Shown here in pieces: positions 5,376 to 5,379 of a DNA stretch of 5,379 nt. Location of the stretch: positions 1 to 5,379 of the forward strand of contig JAISBG010000184.1 of the NCBI GenBank assembly GCA_031266315.1, written 5' to 3'. Made by a program: the position numbers and the translations under genes. The number at the start of each line of letters is the position of its first letter. Position 1 is the stretch's first letter. The stretch comes from Planctomycetaceae bacterium. Its GTDB lineage: Bacteria > Planctomycetota > Planctomycetia > Pirellulales > Thermoguttaceae. Under the pieces are notes generated by a model that had not been told where the DNA came from, did not search any database, and saw only the letters and a list, made by a program, of their open reading frames with translations.

Positions 5376-5379
5376 TATT

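Overview
The window looks like a piece of a fairly AT-rich planctomycete genome. The strongest taxonomic clue is the truncated first gene. It is a DUF1559 pseudopilin-like protein that opens with the family's AARRMQCSNNLKQ block and ends with an H-X9-DG motif; large paralogous sets of these are typical of Planctomycetes, with relatives in Lentisphaerae and Verrucomicrobia. A protein arginine kinase pair, mcsA-mcsB, without a visible ctsR also fits this group. Placement below phylum is not possible from the sequence alone.

Left part, plus strand (1-3284): three genes lie in the same direction. They are the 3' part of the DUF1559 gene, a small lipoprotein with a probable transthyretin-like or carboxypeptidase-regulatory-like beta-sandwich, and a complete secreted glycoside hydrolase family 43 enzyme of beta-xylosidase/arabinofuranosidase type with a C-terminal concanavalin-like domain. 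The gaps are 90 and 36 bases. All three products are exported or envelope-associated, so this reads as a small surface or polysaccharide-use cluster. The lipoprotein and GH43 genes have A-rich leaders and no Shine-Dalgarno sequence.

Middle (3285-3813): this is a convergent intergenic region of 529 bases with no credible gene. Its main content is a 333-base nested inverted repeat (3291-3623) bounded by 12-bp perfect terminal inverted repeats. It contains two GC-rich inverted arms of 37 and 36 bases and four short CCC/GGG-type palindromes, all centred near 3457-3463. It starts 6 bases after the GH43 stop codon. It looks like a dispersed palindromic or MITE-like repeat that may also act as a transcript-end structure. 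A separate 10-bp-stem hairpin abuts its right end.

Right part, minus strand (3814-5375): mcsA then mcsB, translationally coupled through an ATGA overlap with a clear AAAGGAG ribosome-binding site before mcsB. McsA is a zinc-finger/UVR-domain activator. McsB is a complete protein arginine kinase with the catalytic Cys and the RDXXRA allosteric phosphoarginine motif. Together they would mark proteins with phosphoarginine for Clp-type degradation. Neither ctsR nor clpC is visible next to them.

I see no RNA genes, CRISPR array, integrase, transposase, phage or defence genes. The least explained item is the nested palindromic element between the two convergent operons.
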